64,000 nt of DNA from Batkoa obscura (taxonomy: Eukaryota > Entomophthoromycota > Entomophthoromycetes > Entomophthorales > Batkoaceae): assembly GCA_030770535.1 (NCBI GenBank), contig JASVEC010000046.1, positions 62,001 through 126,000 on the forward strand, read 5' to 3'. The first letter of the stretch is position 1, and each line of letters begins with the position of its first letter. The translations under genes were made by a program, and so were the position numbers. This document shows positions 1 to 19,008 of this stretch, piece after piece. Under the pieces are notes generated by a model that did not search any database, was not told the DNA's origin, and worked only from the letters and a program-made list of their open reading frames with translations.

Positions 1-1063
1 TTAAGTTCATTAACTACTTGAGTACTATAAATGAGTTTTACTTGTCAAATTAGCTTTAACTAAGTAAAAGTCATCCTCAAATAATCAAAAGGATCAAGAA
101 TTCTGATCCAATCAAACAGAATTTTTTTTGGATGTTTGGTACTTAAAGGGTTAATATTAATATTAAATAATGTTTTTGATATAGTTTTACCATCACTTTA
201 ATGAATATATAATTAGTATATAAACTGGAACAACTTTAAATGAATTTGCGGTTTATAGATGGTTTGATTAAAGCAACTATAACTAGTTTATAAACATTGT
301 GAACTGCTTTTTATTCATAGTAATTTAAACATATAAAGTGTTGTATTATAGTTTATTACTGCTATGTTTTCTAGCAAATAATAGTTAATTAAATTTTTAT
401 CTGTTTTCTTACAATTATCTTTTGAATGTCTAAAAGTATTTTAAGGCCTTGGCTATTTGTTTAAAACTTTGATTTAAATTTTATTTTAAACTTAAAATTA
501 TTATCAAAACATTATTGATTAAAAAAACAGTAAATAATGATTATTGTGTGTTAAAAATGGAATATTTATTACTGTTGCTTACAATATATATTCAATTTTG
601 AAGAGTTGATATTAAAGAGTCAATATTAAACATATAGAGCAAGAAGCATGAATACAAATTTATTACCTTACATAAATTACAACTATTTGGTAATTGTATA
701 AATAATATTAAAACCTAGATAAACTCAAATAAGAATTATAAATGTATAATTGATACAAACTTTTTAATACGTTCATTTACTACATATACTTATAGTTTAC
801 AGTAAAGCCTAGACCTTAATAATGATAGTTTTTATAAAGAAATATATAAATTTATAGGCTTTTACTAATTCTATCTTTTAAAAGTACCAAATAAGTTTAA
901 CTATAACAAAAATATATCTTGGTTTCTATAATGTAATTATATAATAATATTCTTACAATCATTAATTTCATTTAATTATCCATTTTAATTACCGTTTGTA
1001 GACCATAATTATCAAAGTAAGATGTAGAAAAAAAAACAAATTTATCACAAACTATATTTGTGA
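1..1063. other. Intergenic, no gene seen
   Basis: AT-rich sequence with no credible coding exon, RNA gene or repeat that I can recognise. It lies 3' of the Nhp10-like gene, so its right end probably includes that gene's 3' UTR. Confidence 0.6.
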
Positions 1064-1945
1064 TTAATCAGAATAATCCATTCCTTGTTCATCAAATTGT
1101 TCATTAGGATCACGAGACTGTTCGAAGTCATCTTCGTAAAATGTTTCACCTTCTTCTTCAAGACCTCCTTCATTAGAATCTTCAAAATTTTCTTCGATAA
1201 TTTGTGGTTCTGGTTTTTGACCATTACCTGGTGCATACGATGACATCTCTTTTTCATATCTTATTTTGTCTTGATCATACATACGATAATATTTCTATCA
1301 TATTTTTAGCTTTGTCTTTATACGTAAATTCCAGTTGTTACCTCTTTTTCTGAATTATCAAGCTCTTTCCAGCGTGCTCCAAGTAATTTAGTAAGATCAC
1401 TTAAAGTAGCATCTTGATTTTCTTCCCTCATTTTTGCTCTTTCGAGCTGACAAAACATAAAAAATGCGTTAGCTGGTCTTTTTGGTGCATTAGGATCTTT
1501 TTCAGGTCTTCTTTTTTCAACTACTACTTCTTCCTATAATTATGAATAACAGGTTTTCGAAACATAATATTTATTACGTCAGATGATATATCACTGTCAA
1601 CTGGTGAACCTTCGCGCATTTCTGTAAGCTTTTCAAGTAGAATACTAAATTTTTAGTTATTATTTTATAACTTTTTTCTTTAAATTTGTACCTCTTTTCA
1701 AATTTTAACTCTTTTAGTCGACGATCGTATTTTGCCATCTTTTTGGCTAAGTCTTCAGCTTCCTATTTTTGGCTTAATTTTAGTTTATTAAGTTACTATT
1801 GACTTACAGTTTCTGCATCTCGTACTTGTACTTTTAAAGATTTATACTTTCTTTTATATTTTGCATCATTTTTGTCTATCTATTTTTAATATCAATTTCA
1901 AACTAATTATAATACAAAATTACCCTCCATTACTCTTGATGCCAT
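1064..1945 (-). CDS. NHP10: HMG-box protein, Nhp10-like (INO80 complex)
   Basis: Six exons can be joined in frame: 1945-1924, 1875-1808, 1762-1692, 1644-1578, 1533-1342 and 1294-1064, giving 216 residues. All introns are GT..AG and 44-49 nt long. Residues about 9-60 form a basic coiled coil starting KYKRKYKSLKVQVRDAE. A short acidic patch follows, then one HMG box from about residue 89 (DPNAPKRPANAFFMF ... GARWKELDNSEKEKYYRMYD). The tail is acidic (ends QGMDYSD). A coiled coil followed by a single HMG box is the layout of fungal Nhp10, the DNA-binding subunit of the INO80 chromatin remodeller. It should act in the nucleus. The family call rests on layout and on the DPNAPKRP.NA start of the box; a generic HMGB protein is the alternative. 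The ATG at 1945 opens the only in-frame first exon found. Confidence 0.75.
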
Positions 1946-2915
1946 TAACAATGTAAATTAAAAAAGGTTTACAATTATTTAAACTTTAAATGAGCTAGGT
2001 TTGTTATTTTGTCAACATGTTACTATCTATTTTGCCTAAAATCAAATCAGAATCCCATGTCACTTGGGCAATAAGCATTGGTTACTATTCATTCATTTTG
2101 TATCACTTGGTGCTTTTAATTTCAATTTTCCTAATTCAGTAAAATTAAAAGTTAAACTATTCCCTGCCCAAAAAATCCATATAATAACATTTAACAAGCT
2201 TTAAAGATATTAGTATTAACATTTAATTAATATAAGATAATCAAAAAAGCGACGTGTCTTAAAAAAAAGTGTATAAACCCATTTATAAAAGTTAATTATA
2301 GTCAATAAAATCGTTTTTAAAGTGCTATTGAGTTAAAACTAGTATTTTGATAAAAACACCTATCAAATATTATTTGTAAATAATTCTTTATGATGTGAAA
2401 TTACTTTAGTTAAATAGATAGCTACGTGCAATAGTTTAGTTATGGATAATGAGGTAAATAGCCCACTCTCATTTAGAAGCATAACCTTTTCAGTCAAACT
2501 TGATAGTTTAATAGATTTAATAGTCAACCATTATTTTAGTTCTTTTTATATTTCTAAGCAATTTTGTGGCACTTTAAAATGGAAGTATAAAATTAAAAAT
2601 AATAATTCAATATATAGAATGTTGATATCATAAGTAGTAATTAAGGGAAATATAAATAATAAAATAAAAAATTAAAAGGATACCAAGGCTACTGCAAATC
2701 AAGTCAATTGAATACACAAAACTATCAAGCACTACAAACTAAAAGAATTGAAAAAATATAATATCCATGTTTAGCTTTATTTTTAAGCTCTTATGAAGAA
2801 AAACAACTGCAAAAACAATAAAGTTATACGTGAATAAAATTTATAAAAAAAGATTGCTACTTCGGATAGCTATAGCACTATATAATTTAAAATTATAATT
2901 AATATAAATCATTTC
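1946..2915. other. Intergenic, no gene seen
   Basis: This stretch holds the 5' flank of the Nhp10-like gene and the 3' flank of the PKA regulatory subunit. A 63-codon open frame at 2442-2633 has no recognisable features and is probably chance. Confidence 0.6.
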
Positions 2916-4326
2916 TTATTTCTGGTCATCATTAGTAAGTGAATAATTCTCACTATTTCTTTTGATGATTTCTACAACTGGACCAAGTAAGCGTACAAAT
3001 GCTTTTTTACCAAGAGTGGCGCATTTTAGTCGACCACGAGCACTAACTGTGGCCTTTCTTGGTTCCTCATTCAGTAGTGCAAGTTCTAAATATTATAAAA
3101 AATAATCAAAAATAATTAAAAATAACGATTTAAAAATTACCTCCAAAATAGTCTCCCTTTTTCAATGAAGGTAAGCTATGTGCGACACCATTTTCGTCTG
3201 TTTTAGTTATTGAGGCTTCCCCAGATTCGATAATATAAAAGTTTTCGCCAGTATCCCCTTGTTTAAGTACAATTTCTCCATCATTATAAATAATTGATTC
3301 TAAAGCATCAGCAACCTTATGCCTTTCATAGGGCTCAAGGTTAGTCAACAAAGGAACCTCTTCAAGGAAGGATTCATACATGCGACGTTTTCTAGAAGTT
3401 TGTTCCATCAAAATTTTTCTAAAAGTTACTCTATCCAATGCCCAAAGTACAGCATCCTCTGTACAAGTTACAGTTGCTGCACGTGGTGCATTATACATCA
3501 ATGCTAATTCTCCAAAACTACCTCCTGCGCTATAAGAAAGCACTTTAACTTTACCACCATCTTTTTCAACATAAACATCAAATGACCCGCTTTCTACCAC
3601 ATAAAAATAATCTCCTACCCCTCCCTGTACAATAATATCTTCCCCTCTAAAAACTCGCTTTTCTGACATGGCATCGATAACGTCTTTGTGTTGTTCTTCA
3701 TCAAGGTTTTTAAATAAAAAGTTATTAGATATAGAACTTTCAATCCGACTACGTTGTTCTGGGTTTTTATCTACATAGATTTTAACAAATTCACCATCTT
3801 TTGTTGGTGCCATGGATTCAGCACTGATGGAGGTACGTCTGCCCCTATTATAAGATGGTGGCTCAAACGGAACATCATCATCATCACTTGAAGATAACAG
3901 AAAACTACTATCTGAAGCAGCATCTGAAATTATTTCATTTCCAGATAAATATACATCACTTCCGTCTGTGGACTCTAAGGTATTAATTGGCTCTTCAGCT
4001 GAGAAATCAACTGGGAAATCAGCTGGAAGAGATATCAAATCTTTATTTTCATTAATAGAACGTTTTTGTATTTCGTTATTGTTTTCAGCTCTAGTGACTA
4101 AAATAAAAGGTAAATTGTATTATTTAAACGATAATAAAAATAAGATACCTAAATTTAAAAGATTTAAACGCTGTTCAATTAACTTTTGATTAAAATAATC
4201 AGCACAGTATTGATATATATCTTTTGGGTTATCTTTGGTAAGTTCCGCCTTTAATTTTTCACATAGAGTTTCTACAGAAGGAAAAAGCTCCTCGATAGAA
4301 TAGTTTAAAGAAGAGTTATTGGACAT
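2916..4326 (-). CDS. PKAR: cAMP-dependent protein kinase regulatory subunit
   Basis: Three exons, 4326-4149, 4097-3141 and 3085-2916, join in frame into 434 residues. Residues about 8-58 look like the RII-type dimerisation/docking helix pair ([20 protein letters not shown]). An acidic linker leads to the inhibitor site RRTSIS near residue 146, a phosphorylatable RRxS pseudosubstrate as in type II and fungal Bcy1 subunits. Two cyclic-nucleotide-binding domains follow, with phosphate-binding cassettes [15 protein letters not shown] and [15 protein letters not shown], both keeping the Glu and Arg that contact cAMP. The protein holds the catalytic subunit inactive until cAMP binds. The second cassette spans an intron, so reading through at 3141 gives a false stop. 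Length is normal for the family and nothing looks broken. Confidence 0.93.
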
Positions 4327-5641
4327 GCTTCAATATTAAAATAACCTATTTTAAATGTTTCGTTCGTTCAACAATAATATCGTTATTATGTATTATAGAT
4401 TTCAATCCTCTAATTTAATAATTAAATTGATTATAATACTCACTATTTTTAAAAAAAAGAGATTATTTCCTCCAAACTTAACGTTCAACTTATTTTAAGT
4501 TTCTAACTTAGCCAATTCAGTCACAATAAGTCGAATAGTTATTACTTAATTGGTTATTCCATTCTGCCACTTTTCTTTCATTGGTTTGCTAAATTTAATT
4601 CTTATTTAAAATGGAATCCTACTTTATAATTGCACATCATCAAAATTAAAATGACTTAAAGTAACCTAAAAAATAAGACTTATATTCTGTGTAGCTAATA
4701 ATAGAGACCGAGTTATTACTTATTTTTATATTTAAGCTCTCAAATTTAAAAATATAACTATTTCAAATAGAAGTTATTATGCTATATTACTGATGAAATT
4801 TATTTCCATAAGAATCAAGATTTTCAAAACCGGTATTTTTTATTATGAAAGTCTTATGGGTAAAAAAATTTAATGTCAATTTGTATAAAAATATTCTAAA
4901 TTTAAAGTCATCAATTATTCCTTAACATGATCAAAGTAAAAAATAATGGTACCTTATACATCCCAATTGCCCAACCTCAAAACTGAAGTTTATATTAAAC
5001 TAGTTTTATACAATTTCAAGGTGTTGATTTGAAAAAATGAAACTAATTTTTACTTAATGTTTTTAAACTCATTCAAGTTTTACAATAATTGTTCAAAATG
5101 AGATGCATCTTTTTTACTAATGATAAAAAAAGTATCCTATTTTATCAAAAGTAACTCTTTCATAAAAAACATTGAAATTGTAAATATTAATACTCTAAAA
5201 AAAATTCTACAGAATTTTCAATTTCTTGTTCAGAATAAAATTATATTTTAATAAATTTGATGCCTTTATTATCATGTTTAACACTTTGTTGAAAAAAATA
5301 GTGTTCAATTATTTGTATGGTGTCATTAATTAGCTTTTAAATATTAATGAAAAAAGTGCAATTTCAACTTATTTTAAATAAGACGAGCAACACCATTGCA
5401 TCTTTTAAAGTTCTATTTTGGAATTTTTTTATTGAAATGTATACAAAAATATGATGAATAAAAAGAACCAGTATCAAGCTGCTTACATATCAATACGGTT
5501 ACTATCAACTTAAAAGAATATTAAAAGAATAACTAAAGACACATTTTTTAAAAGACATTTCAAGCTAGGCAGTAGATTTAAGCCAATCAATATTTTATTT
5601 TAGCAAAAAAAGCAATAAATCTACTGTAGTAGCTTTCACAA
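4327..5641. other. Intergenic, no gene seen
   Basis: About 1.3 kb between the PKA regulatory subunit start and the end of the first LDAH gene. I see no exon-like reading frame, repeat or RNA gene. Confidence 0.55.
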
Positions 5642-6939
5642 TTAAACGAACTTCTTCAACCATTTAGTAACCATTTTCGCCATAAGGGAGGAATGATCTA
5701 AAACTCTTATTACTTGTTGCCATTAAAGAACAAGTAATAACTTACCTAATATAAAAGCATGGGGGATTTGTTGGTTACAAAGGAGGATATTAGCTAAATA
5801 AAAATTATTAAATTATACCAAAGTATACAATACAAATCTTTACCATTAGGAATTAATTCCTTCATATTAACATAATGCTTTTCAGGTGCCCAGCCATCAT
5901 TTTTGCCGTAGTAGATTGTTAACTTGTTCTCATTTTTAATATAAAATTCTTTATTTAAATCAGAGATTTGGATCATTTCCTCAAATCCTGTCTGTAAACA
6001 ATTTTGGGCATTTTTATGTGTACTAAAAATAATAGGAGTTAAGATTAATAATATATGACATAATATATATCAAACAAAAGGATATAATGCTACATTATCT
6101 ACGGTAATTGATGTATATCTATCGCTATGCCATGTAAAAAGTTTTACAGTTAAAAATTTAACCCAGCGTGGCAATAGACTAAACAAAAATATAATCCACA
6201 TCGCTATCATCATTGGGTATTTTAAAAATAAAAACTAGCAATGATATAGAATGATTTGCTTAAAAAAATAAATGTTACTTACACTACACATTTTAATACC
6301 ATTAGGTGTATTTCTGATATCACATAAAGCAGGGAACAAGTTGATTATATGCTTAATATTATAATCTGGTCTTTGTTTTAAAACCTTCATATATATGTTA
6401 AAGTATAAAAAATGAATAATTCTATAGACTTACTTGTTCAGTTAACCAGCCACCCATAGAATGGGACATAAAAAAATAATCAGTATCCTTTGGGTAGCTT
6501 TCAACTATCTTATCTAAACAATGAAGTTTGAACTCCACTTGGTCATTTAAACTATATATACTTTCTGAGACCAGGTCTAAACTTTGACTTGAGCTATGCC
6601 CTACATGGCCAACTATTTTTAATTTCATTAGTTACCTATTATTTTGGTTAATATTATATTTCTTTACTCAGTATGATCTCCAAACATCGGTTCAAGTTAT
6701 TATAAATTTGGTCTAAAAAATCAATATAATACTCAGGGATACCAGGATTTCCTATTGTACAAAAATGAAATCCTTCGTATATAAACACCCCTCCCTTATT
6801 TACCTGGATAAAAGATTAGCACTTTTTTTATATCTTTATTCCCATTTTGTGGCCATAGGTAAGAGACTGCTCCCATCTTCAATTCAGGTATCGAAAATAT
6901 GCTTTTATATGGTAGCTTCAAATATTTTAAATTGTCCAT
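5642..6939 (-). CDS. LDAH: Lipid-droplet-associated hydrolase, copy A
   Basis: Multi-exon alpha/beta hydrolase of the LDAH family. Exon 1 starts MDNLKYLKLPYKS (ATG at 6939) and ends VLIFYPG. Exon 2 carries the family signature GNPGIPEYYIDFLDQIY. Exon 3 gives GHVGHSSSQ and the nucleophile motif FMSHSMGGW, with Ser in place of the usual first Gly of GHSxG. Later exons give LFPALCDIRNTPNG, the acid/turn block YYGKNDGWAPEKHY and the C-terminal His block CNQQIPHAFIL, ending WLKKFV. The Ser, Asp and His positions are therefore present. The family hydrolyses or binds neutral lipid esters at lipid droplets. The exon junction near 5990-6090 is not resolved: copies A and B need different splices there, so A may be impaired. 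Copy B lies 560 bp upstream in tandem. Confidence 0.75.
6181..6621. repeat. Near-identical LDAH core tract, copy A
   Basis: About 440 bp covering two exons and their introns match 8038-8477 with only about three differences by eye, while flanking exons and introns of the two genes are visibly diverged. This pattern fits recent gene conversion. Confidence 0.85.
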
Positions 6940-7291
6940 TGTTTTTTTAAATACAAATAAATGAAAAGGATATTTTTCTTTTTATCATTATATATCCTTT
7001 TTTCTACTATATTTCCTGAGTTATCAAATGATTTATTGAAGCTTGATAGAATAACATGATTGAAGAAAATGGGCATTATATTGTAGTTGTAATGATACTA
7101 CACTTTTGAATACGTCATATACTTTTTTAAAAACTTGGCAAACTTATTACATTTACAACAATTTATTTTGATTACTCAGCATATTAATTTAAATTAATTG
7201 GCAATTTATTTTAGTCAAGTTAGCAAAATGTTTTGACATTAAATAGCAAGCTACTTCATGTATTATTGAAAAGCAGTGTTTTAATACATAT

Positions 7292-7383
7292 GGGAGTGTT
7301 TTTTCTTTATTTCACCACTTTTTCAGGTGGTATTTGAGTGGAAAGGTTATCATTAAAATCCTCAAATAAAAAAACATGTCCCC
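7292..7383 (+). mobile_element. MITE copy 1
   Basis: GGGAGTG-type left end and TCCCC right end, flanked by ATAT on both sides. It lies between the two LDAH genes. The interior is somewhat diverged, but the TATTTGAGTGGAAAG centre is kept. Confidence 0.85.
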
Positions 7384-7499
7384 ATATGTTACAATGAAAC
7401 AAAAAATAAATATATAGTCTTTAAAGAACCATATTTAAAATAATTATACTTCAATTCTATAAGACATTAATTTTAACTCCTTTATTGATGTTGGTATTA

Positions 7500-8798
7500 C
7501 TAAACAAGTTCTACCAACCACTTAGTAACTTTTTCAGCCATAATCGGAGAATGATCTAAAAATATTACTTGTCATCACTTAATAAAAAATGACTTACCTA
7601 ATACGAAAGCATGTGGAAGTTTTTGATCACAAAAATGAATATTGGCTAAATAGTTAATATATAAATAAATTACAAATAAACAATGTCAATTTTACCATTA
7701 GGAATTAATTTCTTCATATTAACATAGTGTTGTTTAGGTGACCACCCATCATTTTCACCATAATATATAGTTAACTTGTTCTCATTTTTAATATAAAATT
7801 CTTCATTTAAATCAGAGATTTGAGTCATTTCTTGAAAGCCCATATTTAAGCTATTCTGGGCATTTTTATGCGTATTTACAATAATATAGGTTAGGGCTAA
7901 TAACACAATATACAATATAATATATAACAAACAAAAGGATATAATAACAAGTTATCGATAGTAATTGCTGTGTTCCTATCGTTTTGTCTCGTATAAATTT
8001 TTGTAATATAAAATTTCAACCAACGTGGTAATAAACTAAACAAAAATATAATCCACATCGCTATCATCATTGGGTATTTTAAAAATAAAAACTAGCAATG
8101 ATATAGAATGATTGCTTAAAAAAATAAATGTTACTTACACTACACATTTTAATACCATTAGGTGTATTTCTGATATCACATAAAGCAGGGAACAAGTTGA
8201 TTATATGCTTAATATTATAATCTGGTCTTTGTTTTAAAACCTTCATATATATGTTAAAGTATAAAAAATGAATAATTCTATAGACTTACTTGTTCAGTTA
8301 ACCAGCCACCCATAGAATGGGACATAAAAAAATAATCAGTATCCTTTGGGTAGCTTTCAACTATCTTATCTAAACAATGAAGTTTGAACTCCACTTGGTC
8401 ATTTAAACTATATATACTTTCTGAGACCAGGTTTAAACTTTGACTTGAGCTTTGCCCTACATGGCCAACTATTTTTATAAATATATTAGATGTATGCTAA
8501 ATTCTTTTTATCGTTCTCATTTACTTAATATAATCTCCAACTTTTGATCTAATTTATTGTAAACTTGGTCTAAAAAATCAATGTAATACTCTGGGCATCC
8601 AGGATTTCCTGATTTAAAAAATAAAAGTCAACTATACATTGAATCTTACTTCTCATATTTACCTGGAAAAAATATCAATACTTTATTTTTACGCTTGATT
8701 TCGCTTTGTGGCCAAAGATAAGATATCGCCCCCATTTTTATTTTAGGTATGAAAAATACACTCTTATATGGTAATCTTAAATACTTTATATTGTTCAT
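7500..8798 (-). CDS. LDAH: Lipid-droplet-associated hydrolase, copy B
   Basis: Tandem paralogue of copy A with the same exon order. It starts MNNIKYLRLPYKS (ATG at 8798), followed by FFPG, then GNPGCPEYYIDFLDQVY, GHVGQS, FMSHSMGGW, LFPALCDIRNTPNG, YYGENDGWSPKQHY, and ends WLVELV at the TAG 7502-7500. Family role as for copy A: serine hydrolase of neutral lipids at lipid droplets. The N-terminal and C-terminal exons differ clearly from copy A, but the middle 440 bp is almost identical, introns included. Near 7920 a short GT..AG intron of about 32 nt can restore the frame (PFVSLTYIIVNTHKNAQN), though this is small and uncertain. No stop inside recognised exons was found. Confidence 0.75.
8038..8477. 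repeat. Near-identical LDAH core tract, copy B
   Basis: Partner of 6181-6621. Introns are as well conserved as exons, which is unlike selection on protein and like sequence homogenisation. Confidence 0.85.
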
Positions 8799-9485
8799 TG
8801 TTTTATTGAATATTGAAAAGTAAAAAAGGGGCTCATTGATTTAAATGCTTTTTATACTATTTTTTGTGCTATCATTTATTTATTTTCTTGCCCCTTAAGG
8901 GGAAGCTTTTTGCTATAATTTCTCGAAATCTGAAATGACCTTAATCTCCAATTTGATTGGTTAAATGCTAAATATAGAATTCTTTGAAAGGAAAGGAGAT
9001 AATCACCAACCGTGTATTCGTAACAATAATTGTACTATTGACCACCTATATAGAACGAATGTTATATTGGGTTTAAGTTTGAGGAGTATTTTAAGTATTA
9101 GTGTATAGTAAACCGTTTATAGCATCAAATAATACATAATATAGCCTATATTTCGTATTTAAGTTTTATACTTATTTTCTGTCTATATTTCCTGACATAC
9201 TTTTTTCACTTATGTTTTTAGTTCCTATTTTCAGTTTATGTAAATATAAAGGACATAAATTCTATCAAGTACTTCAGTGTGTTAAATAACTATAATAACT
9301 TATGACGAAATGTTTGAAAGCTCACTTTCGAAAACTCAAGATCCCATAAAATCTCTACCAAAAATCTCGTGCGTTAGTAAAAAATGAACAAAAGATAAAA
9401 TTAACCAATAAAATAAGCAATAGATTAATTAACCTGTCCGAATTAAATTTCATGCCTAAATCTCGCTCATTTTCTTTTTTATAAA
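8799..9485. promoter_or_regulatory. Divergent promoter region, LDAH-B / COX6A
   Basis: About 690 bp separates the minus-strand LDAH-B start from the plus-strand COX6A start, so it must hold both promoters. No specific motif is claimed. Confidence 0.45.
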
Positions 9486-10062
9486 ATGTTAACCAGTAGA
9501 CTCTTCTTCAATAGTACCAAAGCTAGTGCACGTAGTAGCTTACGTCAATATTCTTCTACTGCTTCTTCTTCAGCTAGAGAAAAGTATTTTGAAGAATTAA
9601 AGCATACCCAAGAGCATGCTAAAAGTAAATTTTTGACAATTTAAATATAAAAAAATAAAGACACAATAAAATAAAAAATACATTCAGGACAAATACTAAA
9701 AAAATTAAATAGAGGCCACCAATACCTGGCGTTTAATTCATTATACGTTGCAGGTCCAATTTTAATTGTTACCTCTTATAACGCTTATCGTATTGCTAAA
9801 GATCATGAAGAACACATGAAGCACCACCCTTATGAGTTCAAACCATGGCCTCATCTTCGTATTCGTAATAAGGTAACTTTTTTTCACTTCTAACTAATTT
9901 TTGGTCTGACCTTCTTTTTTTTAGGCTTTCCCATTCGGCGATGGTAATATCATATGATTAAGCAGATAAAAGTGAATGAGTTTTAATATATATTTCTATT
10001 TAGGTGACCATACTCTCTTCCATAACCCATCTATCAATTTAGATCCACCAAAGGATAACTAA
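9486..10062 (+). CDS. COX6A: Cytochrome c oxidase subunit 6A, mitochondrial
   Basis: Four exons, 9486-9624, 9688-9872, 9925-9943 and 10004-10062, encode 133 residues. The third is a 19-nt microexon. The N terminus is a Ser/Arg-rich mitochondrial presequence (MLTSRLFFNSTKASARSS). One membrane segment lies at about residues 63-80 (YVAGPILIVTSYNAYRI). The C terminus carries the family hallmark FPFGDGDHTLFHNPSINL. Subunit 6A is a small nuclear-encoded part of complex IV in the inner mitochondrial membrane, bearing on dimer stability. The reading frame is complete and the length is typical. Its presence points to an aerobic organism with an ordinary respiratory chain. Confidence 0.95.
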
Positions 10063-10685
10063 GATTTTTATTTCAATATGGAATAAATCAAAGTTTTTAA
10101 GTTAACTTAAACTGTGTCACTATTTCAATATTTTGTTGGCAATGAGTAGTTTTTTAAAAATTTCATTTATCTTGGGATGGTTTTGTTAAAAACAATATTT
10201 TATATTTATAGTAAAATTATATTAAAATAAAAAAATGCTTTCAAAATGTAGGATTTTTTTTTAATTAATATACATGTTATTGATATTACAAATAAAGTTT
10301 CAAGAAATAACCATCAAATATAATAAGTGTAATGACATATGATGAAGTATATAAAAATCTATTTCCTCAAAATTTTGTTTAGTTTAATTGTATAAAAATT
10401 GCATACATAAGTTTATTTTATTAAAATTGTACATTATATCATTTAATCTTATATGTCATTAAATAATATAAACTTGGATAATGATGCTGTTTATCTTGAG
10501 CTTGAATCTTATTGCAATTAAATCTCAAAAATATTTCAAAAATTAATCAATCAAAAGAATTTAAAGAATTTACTAGAAATAGAAAGTTACAATTATAAAA
10601 AAATTAATAATTTTCAAAAATAAAATAGTTTTATTTTTAAAATTCATTTTTTTATTAAAAAAATATTTATAAAATATAACCATAG
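10063..10685. other. Intergenic, AT-rich
   Basis: About 620 bp, extremely AT-rich, between COX6A and the MMS22-like gene. It presumably holds a terminator and a promoter; no coding signal is seen. Confidence 0.55.
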
Positions 10686-18673
<7,988 letters not shown>

Positions 18674-19008
18674 CTATTGAATTCCACTTGCTTAAAATTT
18701 TTGTTTGAAATTGATCTATTTTAATAAAGTTAAAATTTTATTTATTTATTATTATTAGTTGTTACTATTATCCACTTTCCTTCTTATTACTATAATAAAA
18801 AGTCCATATTAACTAATAAATTACTTTATTACCACTTTATAGTCTAAAAGAACAAATCAACGCTATCTAATTTCCTTTTAATTTTATTGGTTGAAATTGA
18901 AAATTAAGCATTTATTTCGCAATCACCTATTCCTAAAAAATAATAAATGAGTTTTAGTTTTATACAGTTCTTAACTTCATACATCTTATAACAAAATAAA
19001 AATAATAA
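18674..19008. other. Intergenic between MMS22-like and recyclin-like genes
   Basis: About 335 bp, co-directional genes on both sides. It must hold the upstream gene's terminator and the downstream promoter; no distinct motif is claimed. Confidence 0.5.

Noticed and set aside
2442-2633. 63-codon frame between the Nhp10-like and PKA genes
   Set aside because: Short, no domain, no splice context; expected by chance at this base composition.
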